A stretch of 64,000 nt of DNA, taken from assembly GCA_037349105.1 (NCBI GenBank), contig JAYJMM010000028.1, positions 1,054,001-1,118,000 of the forward strand, written 5' to 3'. Shown here piece by piece: positions 10,179 to 24,767 of the stretch. The translations under genes and the position numbers were made by a program. The notes under the pieces are model-generated. The model was given only the letters and a program-made list of their open reading frames with translations, ran no database searches and was not told where the DNA came from. This DNA is from Limnomonas spitsbergensis (lineage: Eukaryota > Chlorophyta > Chlorophyceae > Chlamydomonadales). Every line of letters begins with the position of its first letter. Positions within the stretch are counted from its first letter, which is position 1.

Positions 10179-13100
10179 AGACATGTTCACAACAACTGTG
10201 ATCTACATGGGCTAGGTTCACACGCACTAGCAGTACCAACATGTGTAGACCAGCCCCAAAGTCTTCAAAGGGGGCCTCCTTCAAAAGGCTGAGGAGTCGT
10301 CACATGCAAAGTGGACCATGCATCATGTTATCAATGCATGGCGCATGGACCTTGTAGATATAGTAGAGATTATGACTTCACTTAACGCAAAAATCCCGCT
10401 CTCACTCCGCTTTACTGGTGGTGGCCTTTCTTGAGAGGAGATCCGGTGGAGGCAGCGGGGCAGGGTAAGCGGCTTGGTTGGCATACGTGCCTTGGCTGTG
10501 GGTGTTGTCATGGAGCAAGTGAACTACACTAATGAGATGGTCCCGTTCCTCCGGCCACAAGCGGGCTTCGGCAGAGCCATCTTCATCTGGGTGCTCAACA
10601 CCGTCGTCCTTCATGTCAATCTCAAGGAGCACACAAGGCACGCAGCCCAGCAGGCCTCCAAAGACCCCAGCTGCAGCGTCACAGCCCATGCATGCAGCCT
10701 CTCCATCTCTCTTTGCTCTGCCTGCCACCCTTCCGGTCACAGCCCTGCAGCAGCCCTCAGCACTCACCCCAGCTCAGGCGGCCCCGGCTGCAGCGTCACA
10801 GCCCATGCCACAGAACCTGTTCTTTCCGAACATCATGCAGGCGTATGGCCCATACGACGCCAGCTTCAACGGAACGCCAGAGCCGCCAGGCATCACCTGG
10901 TGGAGGTCAGCTTGGATCAGCATGGCGAAGGGTGTTCAGCCAGGGAATGCGGAACAGCTGGGGCGCCTGACGCAGAACTTTGGTGCCCTTCTGAACGCAG
11001 CCAAGTCTGTTTATAGTGTGGGCCCAGCAGCAGTGTTGTGCCCCATTGCCATGCATAGGATCCTGCAAGGCGTGCTGGGGCAGCCTGCTAGTGGGCTCAA
11101 GTTGCTTATCCCTCATTTCAAACGATGCTAGGAATGCATGATGCTTGATGTGCACGACTCTAGAACTTCAGAGCACTGGAACTTTTGTGTTTTGTGTTTG
11201 TTCGCTGCTAACATGCAGCAGTACTCACATCCACAGCATGCCGCCCCAGACCGGTCCTGAGTGGAGCTAACTCCTCGTCGACATGTTTTACTGTTGTGTT
11301 GATGTTACCTTAACGTTCTGAGTCCAGAGCTCTGTTTGGGACCGTCTGATGCCCGCCCTCGCCGAGCTGATACCGAAAGACACTCTGACACAGCACGTAA
11401 GGCCGTTATTCTTCTGCAGGCTGGTTCATATCATCAAATAAATATGTTATTTAGCATTATCCAGCTAAAGATTTTAAGAGAAAGGTGTCAGTCGTAAAAC
11501 CACCACATTTGGTACGTCAGAAGTCGAAGTGGGGGCGTGGGATAATTAGCAACATCGAAGGGCTTGTAGCTGACGAAGTAGCTAAGCGTCGGGCAAATCG
11601 CGCAGCGCGCAGCGCTGCGCTTAATATTGAAGTAACAATTTTTCGTGCTCAAGTCGCATGCCTCTTAACTCGCGGGCGAGCCAACAAGTAATACAATGCG
11701 AACTAGCATTTTTCTGTCCACTGAGGCCAAGACCGTGCGTGCAGTCACATCAAATTGGAAGTTTATATCAATACTAGATGAATAAAAATGCGCAGTGTTA
11801 AGCTGATGAGCATGCTACGGTACAACCAGCCGCGTCGCTCTTGCCTCCTCCGCTCGAGGCGCATCAACATGTAAAGCAGTAAACTTGAAGTCTTAAAATT
11901 TTCCCTGCAACACGAGCATGTAGCAAATATGTGTGGGGCCTGCATGGCAGCGGTCCTAATGTCTGCAGCAAGCCAGCAACATGATACCTGATGCTATACC
12001 ATGCTAGCTGGCTGTCCAGCAGTATGTTGTTCCTGACCACCAATGTCTAGTTGTCTACAACATGTACATGTATGCATGAACTGATCACAAATGGGCAAAC
12101 ATGCATCCTTCAAAACCACGCCGTAACAGCATCCTCATTCTTTCTTAAAGTGCCCCTGTAGACACCGTCTTTTTGTTGCGGCTGAGGTAACGCAAACAAC
12201 CAAACACCCTATAGGGTAGGCCTAGCTAGGCCTTCAAAAGCATGCAGAGTGAGCCTGCTGTAAGCTCCACCGTGTATGCCGGTATGCATCGCAGCTGCCG
12301 ACCAAGTGCAGCAGCTGATGTGGGACTATTGATCGGGACTTAGTGACTTACTTCTTGCATGTGTTCAAAGCGAATTCACTCGTCGCGCTCGATCAGATTT
12401 CTTGCGGGATTCCTTGTCGTCAACTCTTTGGACTAGTGATTGCCAGGGACGAAAGTGATTGCTACCTCCGTCAGTCAGTCGGAGAAAGTGTCAATCAACC
12501 CCTATTTCGTGCTTAAGAAACCCAAGACTGACGTGCGAATGTGCCACTCACTCTGCCCGTGCTAGCCGTACTTGCCTTGCCGACCAAAAATATTGGTACG
12601 GTACCGTTACATGCTACCGTACCAGGTTATAACTTATAAGGCTGTACAAGACGTACCAAGGGACGCCTTGGTGTAACATGGACTGTGTAGAATGATTTTG
12701 TATGCCAGTTAACTTGGTGACGGCCTTGCGGCCTGCCATCTGGCATGTTGCCTATTGAACACCGGGATGAGTGACATGGGACATGTTTAGAAAATACACA
12801 ATACCCAAAACCAATTCCACCTTAGTTGCCAATGACTTGCAAGCTTTCTCTCTAGGGAACTGGGTGCCGGTCGGGCGGGTTGCCCATGCCTCCGTTTCCT
12901 ACGTCCTAGTGCGCCATGCAAGTCTGGGGGGATGGGCAACACTCCATGCATGTTTCTAGATGGGGCCTGGGGCTGCATGGATGGGTGGCTACACTTGATT
13001 ACCTGGTCTGATGTTAAGTGAGCAAGCAATGGCTGTGGCCATGCATGTGACTAGTAGGCCAGGAATTTCGCTGTGACCCCCATTGTTGCGGCTAGACTGA

Positions 13101-14338
13101 GTGGCAGCGATCTTTCCTGTCAAGATCGTTATTGTTTTGATTACGTGTGCATTCGATTCGATTGATGGCTTGCTTGCACATGCCGCGGAGCCGTGTATCG
13201 CCTGCGACCCTGTCTGCACCGACCGGGCCCTCATCGCAGCGACTCGCCTTTCTAGCAGTGATCCCGATTACGACTTGCGATCTAAAGACCTCAACTTGTA
13301 TATGTGTCACCTGCGCACTAATGGCACCTCTTCCTGACGACTCCGACCAGGCCGCCCTCGGTCTTGCGTAGGTTTGCTCCAACTCGCACGCTGACCTTAG
13401 AGATTAGTTGGCAAGGTACGTTTAACTCAAGATCGTTATTCCAATGTCTGCGTAGGAAGCTATACTTCGAGTTCGTCGCCTGTCACCACCGACCTCGACC
13501 ACCGCCTCCTGGGGCAAAGTTCACTTCACGCACAGAGAACCTGGAACGTCCACCAAAAAATCTCTCGAGAACAAATCTGTATCTAATCCCATTCCCGATC
13601 TCAGGCCTCGACTCTCTAGACTCAGTTCGCCCGAGTAGTTTTTACCTTTTTCTGTACGGAGATGGTTTCTTGTACGGCTTATCTCGGAAACGTAGCTTAG
13701 TTAACTGTCATAATGATAAGAGAGATATTATGGAGACACGGAAAGTTGAAAGGCTCTTTAAACGAGATACACATTTCCACACATATCATATTCTTAAGCA
13801 GGTGCGGGGAATTGCTAGGTGCTTTGGAGGACCTGGAGCTGGGATCAGCCATCCCCAAACTGCGTCAGACAGCGACTGACCTGCAGCCGCTACCTGCCCC
13901 AGAGGTGCTAGCGCTAGTTGATGCAGCATACGAGCGGGCGCAGCTAAATGCAGCTGGCAGAGGGGACCCCAGAGATCCTGCCACTGAACACAGGTCTACG
14001 GCGGCCTACCGCACCTTCAGTCTACGGCGGGCGCCGTGCTGGCGCAGGCCAGGGGCCGCACCAGCCGAAGGGAGTGTGCTTGCGTGTGCACAAACTTAAG
14101 GCTACGGCTCCGCCCTCGGGGAAGCTGACACTCGAGGACGGCGCAGCGGGCAGCAGCATGACGGACGGTGCTGCCAACGGTGTTGGGCAAGGGGAGATGT
14201 GGAGGATGCGCTGCATGTCTGCTTCCAGTGCCCTAGCGCGAAGGGGGCCTAGGGAGACAGGTTGGGCAGGTCCCCCAGAGGGCGCCAAAGACTGTTGAGG
14301 ACGTTGTACGCATTGTTGAGGCCTAGATTTGTTGCTTT
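10179..14338. other. 4.2-kb stretch without a recognised gene or element
   Basis: I see only short open frames here. One (ending at 11131) is listed separately. Others (11485-11691, 13364-14298) have no recognisable motif, although one frame at about 13800-13970 encodes a helix-like segment. Around 12590-12635 there are short palindromes built on TACGGTACCGTA. The stretch ends at the 3' end of element C/D. It could be host intergenic DNA or an old, unrecognised element. Confidence 0.5.
10532..11131 (+). CDS. Unassigned Pro/Ala/Ser-rich ORF
   Basis: A 199-codon frame ends with TAG at 11129-11131. Its first half is low complexity, with two PAAASQPM blocks encoded by a short duplicated DNA segment. 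The second half is more ordinary, with Trp and aromatic residues (ITWWRSAW) and a predicted helical part. No domain is recognised. It may be a host exon or the gag of an unrelated element. An overlapping frame (10474-11016) is judged a shadow. Confidence 0.3.
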   Translation: MRWSRSSGHKRASAEPSSSGCSTPSSFMSISRSTQGTQPSRPPKTPAAASQPMHAASPSLFALPATLPVTALQQPSALTPAQAAPAAASQPMPQNLFFPNIMQAYGPYDASFNGTPEPPGITWWRSAWISMAKGVQPGNAEQLGRLTQNFGALLNAAKSVYSVGPAAVLCPIAMHRILQGVLGQPASGLKLLIPHFKRC

Positions 14339-15261
14339 TGTCGCACCATGAAGCAATAACTGCAATACTCTGGTAAATACCGTAAACTCCGGTCTAGGCG
14401 CCTTATAGGAGCGTCCTCTACTCAGAAACAAGGTACAGCATCGTACACACAGGCTCCTTGTACTGCGTACACGGGCTGTTAACAGTCAACTGTAAGGCAC
14501 AGTCCTAGCAGGAGAGTCTCCCTGTCTATGACCTGTCTGGGCGTCCCTGTCTCGAGGGTACCGCCCCTTCTACTTTACTCGTCCCCCGCTCCCCAGCGTT
14601 AAGCCCTCCATGCATGCGCGGGGAGCCGGAAAAGGGGTGGTACTGAAAGAAACTTCTGGAAAATATGTACGTAGAAGCTCAAATCGTCTTAGCAAATCTG
14701 CCTGGTTCAGGCCTTCTTCAAAATAAAAATTCCACAGAGTCTCAGCTGCTAGAAAAATTCCACAGAGTCTCAGCTGCTTATGCTCACTTATTGCGCGGAA
14801 TCCCGCAAATCCTAGCTGCCCAGCCCAATACTGGCTAGCAAACAGAGTCATCTCCGAAGTCATCAGGCCGGTCTAGGAATAACCGCTGCTCTCGCCCCAC
14901 TGCGCCATAGACACCTGGTCTTCGAGGCCACAGGAAATGTGCGCCGTACCAGCGGGATCCTACCCCCCGCTGTGTTATCAGCACACGAATTGACTAATTA
15001 GCTTCATCCATCGCCTTGCTGCTACGGTTCTTGAGAAACAAATTTGAACCATGTCACTGCACTAGCATAGTCCCCATCTTGCATTTCCAGCCTTCCGCCC
15101 GCTGGCCGCTGGCCCACTGCCTGCCGGGAACTAGGACAAGTCGCGCTGCGCATGAAGGCATCGTCTGCTACGCCGGCGCTTGCCCGCTCCTTGCCGGTTA
15201 CAGCATGGGACCGTCAAGTGCTCAGCGGCCTTGCCGCTCTGGGCTCGGCCTTCCTTGAGGT
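14339..15261 (-). other. 3' terminal non-coding region of C/D
   Basis: This is homologous to 34984-35887 in copy A. On the element strand it ends GGTGCGACA. It includes a short tandem duplication (14725-14750 and 14753-14778) not seen in copy A. I find no similarity to the 5' terminal region of copies A and E beyond the outermost TGTC(A/G)CA. Confidence 0.7.
14725..14778. repeat. Two-copy 28-bp tandem repeat in the C/D 3' region
   Basis: The block AAAAATTCCACAGAGTCTCA is present twice with a 28-bp period. Copy A has only one diverged equivalent, so the duplication arose in this copy or its recent lineage. Confidence 0.8.
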
Positions 15262-17066
<1,805 letters not shown>

Positions 17067-17640
17067 CCTGGCCGACGGTCCTGCAGGTCACCCTGGCGGG
17101 TCTCTTTCCCCCTCTTTGTCTCCGTTCAAATTGCTGCCAGCATTTGTCCTTGCCATAGGCGTGTTCCCACCTGGTTCTTGCGCTGCGTCGGCCCAGTCCG
17201 CCGCAGCGGATTCTCCCAGGCACTGCCTGTATGACGCGGCCACCTCCCCACTGCCAGAGCACGCATCTCCTGCGGTAGCAAGGGCGTAGTGGCTGGACTT
17301 TAAAGTTGCACCAAGCGCGGGATCCCTTTCCGGGCCCGGCAGCCGTGCCCTGCGCACCATTTCCCCCGGTATGTTTTTAGCACACTCAAGTGCTACATTG
17401 AGCCATGCTGTCAGTGCCCATGAATCCATGCACCTGCCCAGGGCTGCCCTCCTGGCAGCCTCTGGGAAGTCTGGGCGTGGCATCGTGGACCCCACAGCGT
17501 ACCCCATGGCACGTTCACGTTCATTTGCATTGGGCTCCTGCAGGTCCCCCATGGGCCTGTACACCATCCCATTTGCCCGTTCCTGAAAGAATATGATGCG
17601 GGAGTCGCCATTAAGCAGGGCAGCACCCTCCTGGGCTGTC
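17067..17640 (-). pseudogene. C5 cytosine methyltransferase C-terminal end (C/D)
   Basis: The minus-strand sequence encodes the segment with NANERERAMGYAVG, equivalent to 32600-33180 of copy A. It is separated from the rest of the domain (35892-36170) by copy A. The frame is also shifted near 17575. It is a fragment without catalytic motifs. Confidence 0.8.
17637..17640. repeat. Target-site duplication TGTC, left of copy A
   Basis: TGTC at 17637-17640 is repeated at 35888-35891. Removing copy A plus one repeat restores C/D sequence that matches the DNMT region of copy A at about 32595-32610. Confidence 0.8.
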
Positions 17641-17669
17641 TGTCACAGTATATTACCGTATACGTGACA
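17641..17669. repeat. Terminal near-palindrome of copy A
   Basis: A 29-bp TGTCAC...GTGACA segment forms the extreme 5' end, identical (inverted) to 3542-3570. Confidence 0.7.
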
Positions 17670-17841
17670 GAAACGTTGGAGCCGCCACTAGCGGCCACGG
17701 AGCCTCCGCAGCTTCTCTGCGGAGTCTCCGGGTTTGAGCTGAGACCTAGAAACCCGCTTACGCAGGGTGATTTGACAGATTCTACCGTACTCTGAATTGG
17801 GCCTGCCGGGTCCCTGTATCCCGGCAATTGCCTAAACTAGT

Positions 17842-18302
17842 TACTTCGTCCCTTTCTAAAGGACAGACCTCTGTTGTAACAAGCAACGGCCGTCATCTGA
17901 GTATGAGACCTACAGCACCCCAATAAGTCAGTACCTCTACACAAGTCAAGACTAGTTCATCCTCAGTCGAACTAGCTGGAGACGAGTACCCAGTAAAGAG
18001 AACCGAGGCACTGCAGAAGAAGAAGTACGCAGTCTACGCCTCGGCTGCTCCGCCGCGAGTCGCGCGGTAAGTGTCCCTTAACATAGCCCAGCTGGATCGC
18101 GCCCAGACGGCCAGAAGGCCTACACTACCATAGTCAATTGCTAGACATACAAATATCCAGCTCAGCTGCTTAACTCGCTGAGCACTCGCAGCCAGTGTGT
18201 AGTCACTGAGCCTGCCCGTAGGCGTCCGTCACTGCCGTAAGGAAAGAAGTCCGCCACGGACCTGAAGCGCACATCGCGTGTCCTTTAGAAAGGGACGAAG
18301 TA
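17842..18302. repeat. 24-bp inverted repeat within the 5' region
   Basis: 17842-17865 (starting TACTTCGTCCC) is the reverse complement of 18279-18302. The arms are about 410 bp apart. The same pair occurs in copy E at 2909-2932 and 3345-3368 with one mismatch, so it is retained across copies. Confidence 0.85.
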
Positions 18303-18775
18303 GATCTAGCCTGATCAGCCTGATTTGCCAATTCCTGCTAAAGGTGCTTGTGCAGCGGAATTGGAATTTTGTTTGCATGCAAACGACCTTGGACAGTGTG
18401 TGAACTGCACTTTGCTGTGGTAATCTCCAGAGAGAGATTGCCAAGTTAAACCCTGAGAATCATTAAGCGTGGCAGCTTAGTGTTGTAGTCCAGGAGAGGC
18501 TTGAAGATCTGGCTGTGGATTTATACACCCAGCGGATAATTACCTGTGTGACTGCAGATTGTGATCAGGTGGATCCAATCTTTCATCATTGACAGAAGTG
18601 AACTTGTGGATAGAGTATCCAAGTTTGAAATTTTGTGGGTGTACCAAAGGATCCCCGCAGGACCGCAGAGAGGAACGGACACTACGCAAGAGGATACCAC
18701 CGCGCAGGACGCGAGACATCCACGCGGGACGTGTGCCATCTAGAATCAGCCCAGCCAGCAAAGGTGGGAGGGGCT

Positions 18776-18865
18776 AAAAAGGGCGAAGAAGGATTCCGCC
18801 AGATTAAAATTAGCAAGCAGGAAAAGGGCGAAGGAGGATTCCGCCAGATTAAAATTAGTGAGCAG
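18776..18865 (+). repeat. Two ~45-bp tandem units before gag
   Basis: The block GGATTCCGCCAGATTAAAAT is repeated twice in a 45-bp period. Copy E has the same arrangement at 2348-2440. Confidence 0.8.
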
Positions 18866-20959
18866 AAAAAGCAGAAAGGCGAGGCCTATCCTGCAAAATT
18901 GCTGTACCTGCCGTCCAGTCTTGACTTGCAGATCCTCACCAGATTGCAGTAGGAGCAAGGGGCAGAAGCCTAACGTTAGCAGATTTTTGTAGGGGGTGTC
19001 GCCAGCACACCTGCAGGACCGTGCGGTCCGTAAAATGCCTGTAGAAATGACAGGCGTAGAGCTGAATCCCGATAGGCACCAGCACCCTGACGTCCAAAGA
19101 AAGAGTGGGCGTCTGAGGGGGCTGGAGCCGGGTGTAGACCTAAGGAATGCTAGCGATGAATTTGTGGCAGAAGCCCTGTTAATGGCGGAGAAGCTGGCAG
19201 GGCCAGCGGAACCATCTGCAGAGGACTGCAAGGTGCCTGAGCCGGGGCGCGTACCGCCCAGAGAGGCGGGGGCGCAGGCAGATGGTGCAGTGCTCGTAAC
19301 GCGAAAAGGCATTGGTCGGGGGGGTCCATTGCCCGCTGGTTCAGACAGCAGTCTGAATTTCGAGCATTGGCAGACTCAAGCGGGAACCCCAGAGCTGATC
19401 TTGGATCAAGCAACGGAAGCGTCCCAGAGCTGTGACACGCGACAGAGCGGTGAACCTGAGGCCGCGCCACAGCAGAGCCTGACCAGGGTGGCAAGTGTCG
19501 CGCAACGGGTTAAAGAAGAGCCCAGCCAACCGGATCTAAGGGCCAAGGTAGCCGCAGCCCCAGGCGGGTTTGCAGGCAATGATAAAACCTGCCCAGACAA
19601 ACAGCGAATGGAACAGAAGACAGGGAAGTTAGGAGTATACTTGCAGAAGTCACGCGCATGGAAGCTGAGATCCAGACAACGGGAACCAGGCAGGTCCCGC
19701 AGAGCAGCAGAAAACCACAGGAAAAGTCAGCTGTACCAGTGGGAAAGCCGTGGGCTGACCTAATATCTGAGGAGGAGCTGCCTGAGCCGATGCAAGAAGC
19801 CAAGGAGCGGCAGCCAGTGACAGGACTGCGACCAAGACAGCCAATGCGGTCGCGCAAGGTGCTGGTTAAAAGAGGGGTGGGATCCACAGTCTACGGGACG
19901 CCGCTGTCCAAGTTTGCGCCCAGTGTGGGCAGACCTGTGCAGACACCCAAGGAGGGATCTAGCAACCAGATGCAAGGCGGCAGCAGCGAGGGAATCCGGC
20001 GTGGATTTTTTCCAAGACCAGCGCAGGCGCAGGACGCCAGACCTAGAGAGCCAGAGCGCTCCAGGGCAGTGGAAGAAGTCAGCGTCGAAGAGGAGCCAGA
20101 GAAGCAAATGCAGCCGCTCGGCTGGGCAGGACTTTTGCAGTGGGCAACAAACCTGTGGAAAGAAGTATGCGCCAGGACGTTCTCGCAACTCCAGGATCAA
20201 ATCGCAGCCATTGAGGAGTTCAGGGCCCATCATCTGCAGGGATGGGCAACAAAGGCCATGATGGGTATGTCCCACACAGGGCAGGACAGGGCAGTGCTGT
20301 TGGCCGCCCTTGGACAGGTGTCCAAGGGAAGGGTAGGACGTGAAGCAGCCCTAGCTGTCAAGGCTTTCGCAGATGAGTGGTGTGATGAGGTGACAGGACA
20401 TCCAGTGGAGCACACATCCGAGCCAGAAGATGAGGAGGACCAGGTGTGGGAAGGATTCGAAACAGCAGCGCAACAACCTGCAGGTCTCAGGGAAGTCCAG
20501 AGGTGGCAGCAGCAGGCCAGGGCCGCGCCAACACCGACACCCAGATCGGAGTTATTTGAGGTCAGCAGTGAGCCAAGCCTCAGGGGGCGGCCAAGGGGCA
20601 GGGAAGAACCCAGGGCCAGTAGCCCAGCCGCCAGCGAAAGAGTGGAGTTGACTAGCCGATCACTGGCCAGGATGGCTGAGCAAGGCGTAGCAACGCGCAG
20701 AGCAAGCAGGCAGGAATCCTATGCACTACTGCGCATCGTCGAGGACAAAGAGAACACATGCCAGGAGACCCAATTGGATAATATTGAGGAATTCCTGAGG
20801 AACAGGCAAGAGGGAGCAGCAAAAGGAGCGCAACAGGATGAGCCCGCAGGCAGTGTGCGCAGCAGCGGATCAAGAAGGCAGGAAGCCAGAGGGGAAACGC
20901 AATCTGATTCCTTCGCCAGGAATTACACAGGAGGAACGCAGCCAGGAAGACAGTACAGC

Positions 20960-21320
20960 GGGCAACCCAGGGGGCAAGCAAGCAGTGAAGGACAGCAGTA
21001 CTGGCAAAGCCAGGAAATACCAAGGGAGCAGGGATACAACAGGGAACAGCCAAACCAGCAAGGCCAGGAGCCGCCCAGGGGGCAGGCAGGCAGCTGGGAA
21101 CAGCCAAGGCAGCAAAGTCAGGAGCCACCAAGGGGAGCCGATGAATGCAGCAGGGGAGCACAGCAGGAGCGGCAAGGCCAGGAGCCGCCCAGGGGGCAGG
21201 CAGACGGCTGGGAACAGCCAAGGCAGCAAAGCCAGGAGCAACCCGGAAGAACCAATGAATGCGGCAGGGGAGCACAGCAGGATCGGCAAAGCCAGGAACC
21301 GCCCAGGGAGCAGGCAGGAC
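20960..21320 (+). repeat. Gag minisatellite (copy A)
   Basis: Imperfect ~60-bp units encode alternating QGQEPPRGQ and EQPRQQSQEPP blocks. The frame is kept, so the units behave as coding repeats. Confidence 0.75.
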
Positions 21321-24300
21321 CAGGCAGAGCGCATCCTTGGAGATCCGGGTCGAGTGACAGACCAAGCAGAAGTGAGACCGGAAGGCAGCCGCGCGATGGG
21401 AGTCGTAGCTCCGCAGGAAGAGCAGGCAGACAGCCGTCAAGGGATGATCAGGAGGACAATGACAACAGATTCGACAGATACCGACCAGGACGCAGCCCGT
21501 CAGGAGGCAGCGGAGGTGGATATGGATCGCGCTCAGCATCACCGAATTCAGATCCAAGGGGTGCGGACAGGCGCAGGCCAAGAACCAGGCAGGAGTCCAG
21601 CGACCAAGAAATGAAGAGAATCGACAGGGAGCAGGCGAGAGTGACCCTGCAGCTGCAGCAACAGATGGTCCTGCAGCTGACAGGGGTGGCCAAGGTCACC
21701 AAGATCCCAGCCATCCAAGGCAACGTGCCAGTCCTGGATATGTCACACCCAGGCGCAGTTGCAGCCAGGAAGTATTGTCAGGCGTGTGGATACTGGGGAT
21801 CGCACAACAGGCTGGCAATGTCGGATGACCAGACAGCGCTGGCTGTGGTGGCCGGTGAAATAGCTGGATCATGCCAGTCGCCGTCAGCTATGACGTTGCT
21901 GATCAAGTCGCTGGTCAAGCTGTGGGACAGCAAGCCGGCCAGCATGGGGCTACTGATGGCAGCCATCAGGGCGGCGCCCCACGCAGGAAACAGAATTGCC
22001 AGAGAGGTGGAACGGATCGGGCAGCAGTGGATCGCCCCAGCAGAGGGGCAGGGTTGCGAGGCCTCGCTGCTCACTTTGTGGATCAGGGTGGTCCAGGCGG
22101 AAGTGGGAAAACCAACTTCAGAGGAGAGGACAGCCATCACCAACCTCAGGCTAGGAGTAAAGACTACTCTAGATCCGGAATTCAAGCCAGAAGAGACGGT
22201 GGAAGCATTTGCTCACAGAGTGCTGACAACGGCAGAGTTGCTGCAGATCTCAAGGGATGCAGTAGATCACTTCGGCAGAAGCCACTCTGTCTCGCGCATG
22301 TTCCACGACGGACTCCCAGCTGTTGCTAGAGCCAAGCTGAGCAAGTTCGTTATGACGGTGCCAGGGTACCTCAGCATGAACGATGAAGACCAGATCGCAG
22401 TACTCACACAGCAGGTGGTGCTGTGGGAGAGGTTTGCCCTGGAAATGGGTGACCTGGGAGGAACCGGCTTCAGGCAAATGACCAACAGCGGGCCTAGCCA
22501 GGGAGATGCACAGCCCAACAGGGGCAGAAAAGAGAGAACGGGACAGTGGGAGATGCGGACACGCCTTGAAGGGGTAGTGCACCCCGCAGGCTCAGCAGCA
22601 GTACCACAGTTGCGGGTGGATGGTAAACCCAGAGGAGTTACCTGGGCGGACCAAACAGGGACGGCAAATTACAGCGCAGAGGGCGCCTTGGGAGCAGCCA
22701 AGGCATGCTACCAGTGTGGTAGCACGGCGCACCTGGCCAGGGATTGTAGGACGCCCATGGCCAGGGAGGAGCGCAGGCCTATGCCCCTGGTTACAGACAT
22801 CACACCTGGACCGGCCAGACAGCCGCAACAGCAGTATCCGCCGCAACAACAGTATCCGCATCAACAGCAGTACCCTCTACCGCCAAGGCCGCAGCAGGGA
22901 CAGGCTGCAGGCAGGCCGTATGAGAGGAATCAGAACAATAGGCAGTATCCAAGGCCTGGGCCTGGCCAGGGGGGTCAGGCGCAGCAGGCGGCCCACGTGT
23001 CGCATCTCAGCAATGCAACGGTGCAGGCTGAGCCAGAAGGCTGGCACCAGACCATGGCAGAGATGCTCAGCGAGTCCGTGGCACTCATGACGCAGGTTGG
23101 GCTGGTACCCAAGCCTGCGGGTTTCAAACAGGCGGTTCATAACGCCCGTCCTAAGTCGTTTATGCCAGAACCTTTTCAGGAGGAGGAACCAGTGCCAGGA
23201 TTCGTGGAACCTTCCTCCAGGAAAGGGGCAAAGAGGCTGGTATTGAGTAAACTAGCTGACGATATGTCCGACATCCGCTTACAGGTGTTCAAGCTGAACG
23301 AGAGGCTCTCAGCGCTGTCTTTCACCACGATGCCAATGGGAGCAGACAACTACAACTACACGGGTGAGACCAGTAACACCAGGCCAGAGAGTAGAACGAT
23401 GACAGCTGCACCCCAGCTGCAGTATTTCAAAAATGACAGAAGCAATCTGGAGCAGTGTGTGGGACTTATGGTCAAAGGGAAGGTCCTGGTGGCTCAGAAA
23501 GCCCTCATGGACTCAGCATGCACGTGCCATGTCATCACTGTCAATATTGCAGAGCAATTAGTTGCCATGGGGGCGGAGCTGGTGCGTACGGATGAGAAGA
23601 TACGTACCACAGACAATGCAGGGGCAGATCTGTATGGAGTGCTGTTCATTTATGTGGTGTATGGATATGGAGGGCCCAATGCCATTATGGAGCCCACGGT
23701 GGTCAGGGTCGTTAAAACGCCACCAGACGCATATGAGCACTTGGTAGGGAACCCGGAGTTCCTCAAGTATAACGGGGTATTAGAGGCAGCAGGAAGACTG
23801 ACCTTACGACCCAGAGAGGGCTCACAGAGGGCGCAAGGGGTCAGGGACCTTACGCTGCCACTAATGCGGGCATCCCCAGCAGGGGGGTACCAGGCAGCAG
23901 CAGTGGCGTGGGCAGGAATCCAGTGTGGGTTCGCAGAAAGGGAAGGGTGGCCCGCTGCAACAGTTGAGGCAGATCACGAGCCACTCTTACAGCATGCCAT
24001 GGCCACACGCGCAGGTGCCGCTATGAGAGCTGGACAGGACGCAGGACCAAGCAACACGGCACATCCCAGGCTCCAAAGACAACGGCCTCAAGTACCGATC
24101 GAGGCAGCACAGGCAGAGGCCGGCACAGCAACCCCAGAGGAGGTGACCAGAGCGCGCAGAGCCGTGGGAGTCTCTGACAAGGAAAGAGAGCTCATCAGGA
24201 GCTGCTTGCCAGCGTGCCCCACTCACCCGTGCGCCTTATGCGGGAAGCCAGCCAGGCACTCGGCAGAGGAGTGCGAGAGGAGGATTCAGGATTTTGCGCG

Positions 24301-24417
24301 GATCCCAGGGACAACGCCTGCGGTGCAGACAGCACCGCCGGTCGCAAAACATAGGGGATACGGCACAGCCGCAGCTGACAGAGCTGCACAAGTAAAATCA
24401 GTGCCCAGCAGGGGCGA

Positions 24418-24660
24418 GCAGGCGCAAACGCAGCAGCCGCAAGGGCAGCCACAGGTAGCAGGACCTAGTGCGCAACAGGCAAGCGGCGGCGCTGGCAGGC
24501 AGGCGCAAAAGCAGCAGCCGCAAGGGCAGCCACATGTAGCAGGACCTAGTGCGCAACAGGCAAGCGGCGACGCTGGCAGGCAGGCGCAAAAGCAGCAGCT
24601 GCAAGGGCAGCCAAAGGTGGCAAGGCCCACTGCGCAACAAACAAGCGGCAGCACTGGCGA
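24418..24660 (+). repeat. Three 81-bp coding repeats near the gag-protease C-terminus
   Basis: Three units of 27 residues (pattern QAQKQQPQGQP then VAGPSAQQASG) follow the second zinc knuckle. The period is a multiple of three and all units remain open. Confidence 0.85.
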
Positions 24661-24767
24661 GGCGCAGGAAGAAGAGATGGAAGAGGAGGAGGAGTGCAGC
24701 GTCGAAAAGGTTCCAGAGCCAGGGACCAGCGGTCGAGACAGACACATCGGCAGGCTGACCGGGCGAA

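Larger units (their letters stand above)
17641..19034 (+). other. 5' terminal non-coding region of copy A
   Basis: It holds the terminal palindrome, a GC-rich hairpin around 17700-17732, the 24-bp inverted repeat, and two ~45-bp tandem units (18776-18865) directly before gag. Homology to 2177-3570 is good throughout. No tRNA-complementary primer site is recognised. Confidence 0.6.

Noticed and set aside
12588..12640. TACGGTACCGTA palindromes as a transcription-factor site or element end
   Set aside because: Similar short palindromes occur in several unrelated places in the window and no repeat or boundary is associated with this one.
20652..21581. Long minus-strand ORF rich in Leu, Pro and Cys opposite gag
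   Set aside because: It is the antisense shadow of the gag repeats; the plus-strand frame has the recognisable gag and is conserved in E and C/D.
20838..21614. Second plus-strand ORF overlapping gag with RS-like repeats
   Set aside because: It is an alternative frame of the minisatellite; the main frame holds the conserved flanks.
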